A DNA stretch of 9,624 nucleotides from positions 1-9,624 of the forward strand of contig CAYZAY010000087.1 of the NCBI GenBank assembly GCA_964476515.1, written 5' to 3'. Both the position numbers and the translations under genes were made by a program. This DNA is from JASMHC01 sp964476515 (GTDB taxonomy: Bacteria > Pseudomonadota > Alphaproteobacteria > Rhodobacterales > Rhodobacteraceae). Shown here one piece after another: positions 6,295 to 9,624 of the stretch. Under the pieces are notes generated by a model, which ran no database searches, was not told the origin of the DNA, and saw nothing but the letters and a program-made list of their open reading frames with translations. Each line of letters begins with the position of its first letter. Position 1 is the stretch's first letter.

Positions 6295-6320
6295 ATCCAA
6301 CATACGACCGGACATATTTA

Positions 6321-7862
6321 ATGACTGATACCAAATCTTCTCGTGCACGCAGCGGTGGCCGCAACGCCCGTCGTGCTGCACGTTCAGCAGCGCTGCCCGA
6401 TGACCTAAAACCAGTACGCGCGGGCCTTTCAGGTGGCACATTCAAACCCCTGACAGATGCTCAAGTTCTGCAAATTCACGAAGCCGCGCTAGAGGCCCTT
6501 GAGACCATCGGCTTGGCCGATGCACCTGAAAGCGGTGTTGAATACCTGACAAAAGCTGGCGCAATCTTGGGCGATGACGGACGGATACGGTTTCCGCGCG
6601 CGCTTATCGAAGACACTATTGCCAAGGCCAATCGTTCCATCACACTGCCGGGTCGCGACCCAAAATACGATCTCGATCTGTCGGGTACGCGGGTTCACTA
6701 CGGCACCGCGGGTGCTGCCGTGCATATGGTCGATGTAGATGGCAAAAACTACCGCGAAAGTCTTTTGCAAGACCTGCATGATGCTGCGCGCATTACCCAG
6801 CAGTTGGACAATATCCACTTTCTTCAGCGCCCAATGGTTGCCCGTGACATTACAGACAACCGCGAAATGGATCTGAACACGATCTATGCGTGTTGTTCTG
6901 GGACGTCCAAGCACATCGGGACATCCTTTACCGAACCCGACTTTGTGCCAGAAGCGTTAGAGATGCTCTATATGATTGCCGGTGGCGAAGATAAGTTCCG
7001 CGAACGGCCCTTTGTTTCGAACTCGAACTGTTTCGTTGTACCGCCAATGAAATTCGCGACCGAAAGTTGCGAGGTGATGGAACGCTGTATCCTCGGGGGC
7101 ATGCCGGTTCTTTTGCTTTCCGCTGGGATGGCCGGTGCGACAGCGCCGTCTACGGTCGCGGGTGCTATCGTTCAGGCGGTGGCCGAGTGTCTGGCCGGAT
7201 TGGTCTACGTGAATGCGGTCAAACCCGGTGCACCGGCAATCGTTGGCACTTGGCCGTTTGGTTTGGACCTGCGGACCGGCGCTATGTCCATAGGATCGGG
7301 TGAACAGGCGCTTCTGACATCGGGCTGCGGACAAATGCACCAGTTCTATGATTTGCCGGGCGGTGCAGCTGCGGGCGCGTCAGATTCAAAGCTACCCGAC
7401 ATGCAGGCCGGATGGGAACAGATGTGTTCGAACGTCACCGCCGGGCTATCAGGCGTGAACATGGTCTATGAATCCGCTGGCATGCACGCATCATTGCTGG
7501 GCTTTTGTCACGAAAGCCTGATCCTTGGGGATGACATCATCGGCCAGTCTCTGCGCTGCGTGCGCGGGATCGAGGTTAACGATGAAACTCTGGCTTTAGA
7601 TCAAATGCGCGAGGTTTGCATTGGTGGTCCGGGACACTACCTTGGAACCAGTCAGACGCTGTCTCGGATGCAGATGGACCACGTGTACCCTACCCTTGGC
7701 GACAGGACCTCTCCTAAAGAGTGGGCTGAGAATGGGAAACCCGATCTGATCGCGAATGCGACAGCACGCAAGGAAGAGATATTGTCCGAGCCATCGCCTG
7801 CTCGTTTTGATCTTGTAACGGATTTGGCAATAAGGAACCGGTTCAAAATTCACCTATCCTAA
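6321..7862 (+). CDS. Trimethylamine methyltransferase (MttB) family protein, non-pyrrolysine type
   Basis: 513 residues, the usual size for the MttB superfamily, which transfers methyl groups from quaternary or tertiary amines to a corrinoid protein. Family features are the N-terminal FKPLTDAQVLQIHEAALEAL (41-60), the TIM-barrel strands, and the conserved block SGEQALLTSGCGQMHQFYDL (326-345) followed by GASDSKLPDMQAGWE (352-366). Archaeal MttB reads an amber codon as pyrrolysine in this C-terminal part of the barrel; here the frame has no TAG, so it belongs to the non-Pyl group. One member of that group is the glycine betaine methyltransferase MtgB, but the substrate of this protein cannot be told. 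The first 22 residues are Arg-rich (R8, R10, R14, R17, R18, R21) and look disordered. The ATG at 6321 lacks a good ribosome site. Upstream are the leader hairpins and the aminotransferase, and downstream a C-rich hairpin. No corrinoid protein or corrinoid:folate methyltransferase is in view. Confidence 0.92.
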   Translation: MTDTKSSRARSGGRNARRAARSAALPDDLKPVRAGLSGGTFKPLTDAQVLQIHEAALEALETIGLADAPESGVEYLTKAGAILGDDGRIRFPRALIEDTIAKANRSITLPGRDPKYDLDLSGTRVHYGTAGAAVHMVDVDGKNYRESLLQDLHDAARITQQLDNIHFLQRPMVARDITDNREMDLNTIYACCSGTSKHIGTSFTEPDFVPEALEMLYMIAGGEDKFRERPFVSNSNCFVVPPMKFATESCEVMERCILGGMPVLLLSAGMAGATAPSTVAGAIVQAVAECLAGLVYVNAVKPGAPAIVGTWPFGLDLRTGAMSIGSGEQALLTSGCGQMHQFYDLPGGAAAGASDSKLPDMQAGWEQMCSNVTAGLSGVNMVYESAGMHASLLGFCHESLILGDDIIGQSLRCVRGIEVNDETLALDQMREVCIGGPGHYLGTSQTLSRMQMDHVYPTLGDRTSPKEWAENGKPDLIANATARKEEILSEPSPARFDLVTDLAIRNRFKIHLS

Positions 7863-7866
7863 CAAG

Positions 7867-7887
7867 GTGGGGGCATTCTACCCCCAC
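7867..7887 (+). terminator. C/G-rich hairpin after the MttB-like gene
   Basis: GTGGGGG-CATTCTA-CCCCCAC is a perfect 7-bp stem with a 7-base loop, 4 bases after the stop codon. No T-run follows; instead comes ACCCCCTGAGGATATTTG. This C-rich stem plus 'GGATATTT' arrangement is one I recall as common at gene ends in Rhodobacteraceae, so I read it as the 3' end of the MttB-like transcript. Confidence 0.6.
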
Positions 7888-7988
7888 ACCCCCTGAGGAT
7901 ATTTGCAGACAAAAGATGAGGCATTTTTTGCCTAGCCTTTTGCCGCCACGCAGTATAGGCGGGCGGCGAACAGGATAAGGCTATTCCA
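7888..7988 (+). promoter_or_regulatory. typA upstream region with two further inverted repeats
   Basis: AGGCA-TTTTT-TGCCT (7919-7933) is a small hairpin, and GCCGCC (7942-7947) can pair with GGCGGC (7962-7967) across 14 bases. TTGCCT at 7928-7933 could be a -35, with CAGTAT at 7951-7956 as a poor -10 after 17 bases; this is only a guess. AAGG at 7977-7980 is the ribosome site, 8 bases before the typA ATG. Confidence 0.3.
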
Positions 7989-9624
7989 ATGGATCTCCGC
8001 AATATTGCGATCATCGCCCACGTTGACCACGGCAAGACCACTCTCGTTGACGAGCTATTGAAACAGTCAGGCGCATTCCGGGCCAATCAGGCTGTGGCTG
8101 AACGGGCAATGGACAGCAACGATCTGGAACGCGAGCGCGGAATTACCATTTTCGCCAAGCCCACATCGGTCGAGTGGAAGAACACGCGGATCAACATTGT
8201 TGATACCCCCGGTCACGCCGACTTTGGCGGCGAGGTTGAGCGTATCCTTTCGATGGTCGATGGCGTTGTTTTGCTGGTCGATGCAGCCGAGGGGCCGATG
8301 CCTCAGACAAAGTTTGTAACCTCGAAAGCACTGGCGCTTGGACTTCGCCCCATTGTTGTGCTGAACAAAGTCGACAAACCGGATGCCGAACCTGATCGGG
8401 CGCTGGATGAATGCTTTGATCTCTTTGCATCGCTTGATGCAGATGATGATCAGCTGGACTTTCCACATATGTATGCATCCGGTCGTAACGGCTGGTGTGA
8501 TGCGGAATTAGATGGGCCACGCAAGGACTTAGACGCCTTGTTTAACCTAATTGTGAACCATGTTCCCAAGCCTCGTCAGTTGGCGCATCAGGATGAAGAT
8601 TTCTCGATGCTGGCTACGACGCTGGGCTCTGACCCGTTTGTGGGTCGCCTGCTGACTGGCCGTGTTGAAACTGGCAAGCTGAAGGTTGGCGCGACCGTTC
8701 AATCGCTTTCGCGCATTGGTCAAAAGATCGAACAGTTCCGCGTGACCAAGATCCAAGCGTTCCGCGGATTGGCGCAACAGGACATCGAAGAGGCTGTCGC
8801 TGGTGACATTGTTTCTATTGCCGGCATGTCAAAAGCGACCGTTGCAGACACCATCTGTGCGTTGGCCGTAGACGAACCGCTTGACGCGCAACCTATTGAT
8901 CCGCCTACGATTACTGTGACCTTCGGCATCAATGACAGCCCGCTGGCTGGGCGCGATGGCAAGAAGGTTCAGAGCCGCGTCATTCGTGACCGCTTGATGA
9001 AAGAGGCCGAGTCAAACGTTGCGATCAAGATCGCTGACACCCCTGGCGGTGATGCGTTTGAGGTTTCCGGACGTGGCGAACTTCAGATGGGTGTTTTGAT
9101 TGAGAACATGCGTCGCGAGGGGTTTGAGCTTTCGATTTCTCGTCCTCAGGTCATCATGAAGGAAGAAAACGGTCAGGTCATCGAACCGATTGAAGAAGTC
9201 ACGGTTGATGTTGATGACGAATACTCGGGCGCCGTGATTGAAAAGTTAACGGGTGAGCGCAAGGGTGAAATGACCGACATGCGCCAAACCTCTGGAAAGA
9301 CACGCATTATTGCGACTGTCCCGTCCCGTGGGCTTATTGGATATCACGGTGAATTCTTAACAGATACCCGCGGAACCGGTGTTCTCAACCGCGTTTTCCA
9401 CGGTTGGTCCCCTTACAAAGGCTCAATTCCAGGCCGTCGGGCTGGTGTTCTGATCTCGATGGAGAACGGAACTTCGGTCGCATTCGCGCTTTGGAACCTT
9501 GAAGACCGCGGCAAAATGATGATCGGCGCACAAGAAGCCGTTTACACCGGAATGATCATTGGCGAGCACAGCCGCAACAATGACCTTGAGGTTAACCCCT
9601 TGAAAGGTAAGAAACTTACCAACG
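7989..9624 (+). CDS. typA: Translational GTPase TypA/BipA, 3' end cut by window
   Basis: 545 codons are visible without a stop; the family is about 605 residues long, so roughly 60 C-terminal residues are missing. The GTPase domain shows G1 AHVDHGKTT (10-18), G2 RGITI (50-54), G3 DTPGH (72-76) and G4 NKVD (126-129). An EF-Tu-like beta barrel follows (SDPFVGRLLTGRVETGKL), then EF-G-like domains (VSGRGELQMGVLIENMRREGFEL, then PIEEVTVDVDDEYSGAVIEKL) and the start of the TypA-specific C-terminal domain (SRGLIGYHGEFLTDTRGTG). TypA binds the ribosome in a GTP-dependent way and supports ribosome assembly and growth under stress or cold. The closest alternative, LepA, is excluded by the HGEFLTDTRGTG region and the domain order. 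The start is set by MDLRNIAIIAHVDHGKTT and AAGG 8 bases upstream. The gene follows its own intergenic region and is probably transcribed independently of the MttB-like gene. Confidence 0.98.
   Translation, partial: MDLRNIAIIAHVDHGKTTLVDELLKQSGAFRANQAVAERAMDSNDLERERGITIFAKPTSVEWKNTRINIVDTPGHADFGGEVERILSMVDGVVLLVDAAEGPMPQTKFVTSKALALGLRPIVVLNKVDKPDAEPDRALDECFDLFASLDADDDQLDFPHMYASGRNGWCDAELDGPRKDLDALFNLIVNHVPKPRQLAHQDEDFSMLATTLGSDPFVGRLLTGRVETGKLKVGATVQSLSRIGQKIEQFRVTKIQAFRGLAQQDIEEAVAGDIVSIAGMSKATVADTICALAVDEPLDAQPIDPPTITVTFGINDSPLAGRDGKKVQSRVIRDRLMKEAESNVAIKIADTPGGDAFEVSGRGELQMGVLIENMRREGFELSISRPQVIMKEENGQVIEPIEEVTVDVDDEYSGAVIEKLTGERKGEMTDMRQTSGKTRIIATVPSRGLIGYHGEFLTDTRGTGVLNRVFHGWSPYKGSIPGRRAGVLISMENGTSVAFALWNLEDRGKMMIGAQEAVYTGMIIGEHSRNNDLEVNPLKGKKLTN

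Noticed and set aside
6011..6445. Minus-strand frame of 144 codons covering the leader region before the MttB-like gene
   Set aside because: It overlaps the ends of two real genes antisense and its translation is a low-complexity Arg/Ser-rich sequence.
6321..7862. Pyrrolysine-containing MttB
   Set aside because: The reading frame has no in-frame TAG and ends with TAA, and no pyl genes are in the window.
8067..8520. Overlapping minus-strand frames of 133 and 109 codons
   Set aside because: Both lie antisense to the GTPase domain of typA and show no motif.
1..9624. CRISPR array, tRNA genes, insertion sequences or prophage genes
   Set aside because: I saw no regularly spaced repeats, cloverleaf sequences, transposase motifs or terminal inverted repeats with target duplications.

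Overview
The window looks like chromosomal DNA of a Rhodobacterales (Roseobacter-clade) alphaproteobacterium. The reasons are coding GC of about 60% in most places, tight gene packing, a citramalate-type isoleucine enzyme followed by an overlapping squalene/phytoene-synthase-family gene, a pyrrolysine-free MttB-family methyltransferase with an Arg-rich N-terminus, and a C-rich hairpin/'GAGGATATTT...AGATGAGG' element that I remember as recurrent between Rhodobacteraceae genes. The assignment rests on recognition, not on a search. Eight protein genes are supported, two of them cut by the window edges. There is no tRNA, rRNA, CRISPR array, transposase or phage gene, and no gene-free stretch longer than 219 bases.

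Left part, minus strand (positions 1-3805): cysS (cysteinyl-tRNA synthetase) is followed after a hairpin-rich 127-base gap by cimA ((R)-citramalate synthase, threonine-independent isoleucine route). cimA overlaps by 8 bases the GTG start of a squalene/phytoene-synthase-family protein that runs off the left edge. In the visible part of that protein the Asp-rich catalytic motifs are missing, which suggests an NDUFAF6-like assembly role rather than a terpene synthase. The 3' third of cysS is clearly AT-richer than the rest of the gene.

Centre (3969-4879): a small VOC/glyoxalase-fold protein (minus) and soxR (plus) diverge from an 89-base region. That region holds a good match to a SoxR operator, so the VOC gene is a likely direct target of redox-sensing SoxR, with soxR autoregulated.

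Right part, plus strand (4929-9624): an AruH-like (arginine:pyruvate transaminase family) PLP aminotransferase lies 49 bases after soxR. A 219-base leader region follows, holding a possible 27-codon Arg-rich reading frame whose stop codon begins a 9-bp hairpin. Next is a 513-codon MttB-superfamily methyltransferase without any in-frame amber codon, then a C-rich hairpin, and then typA/bipA (ribosome-associated GTPase), which is cut by the right edge after 545 codons.

Most of the window is housekeeping. The least explained part is the block VOC - soxR - aminotransferase - leader - MttB-like protein. It combines a redox sensor, amino-acid nitrogen chemistry and methyl transfer, but no corrinoid protein or other methyl-transfer partner is present in the window.
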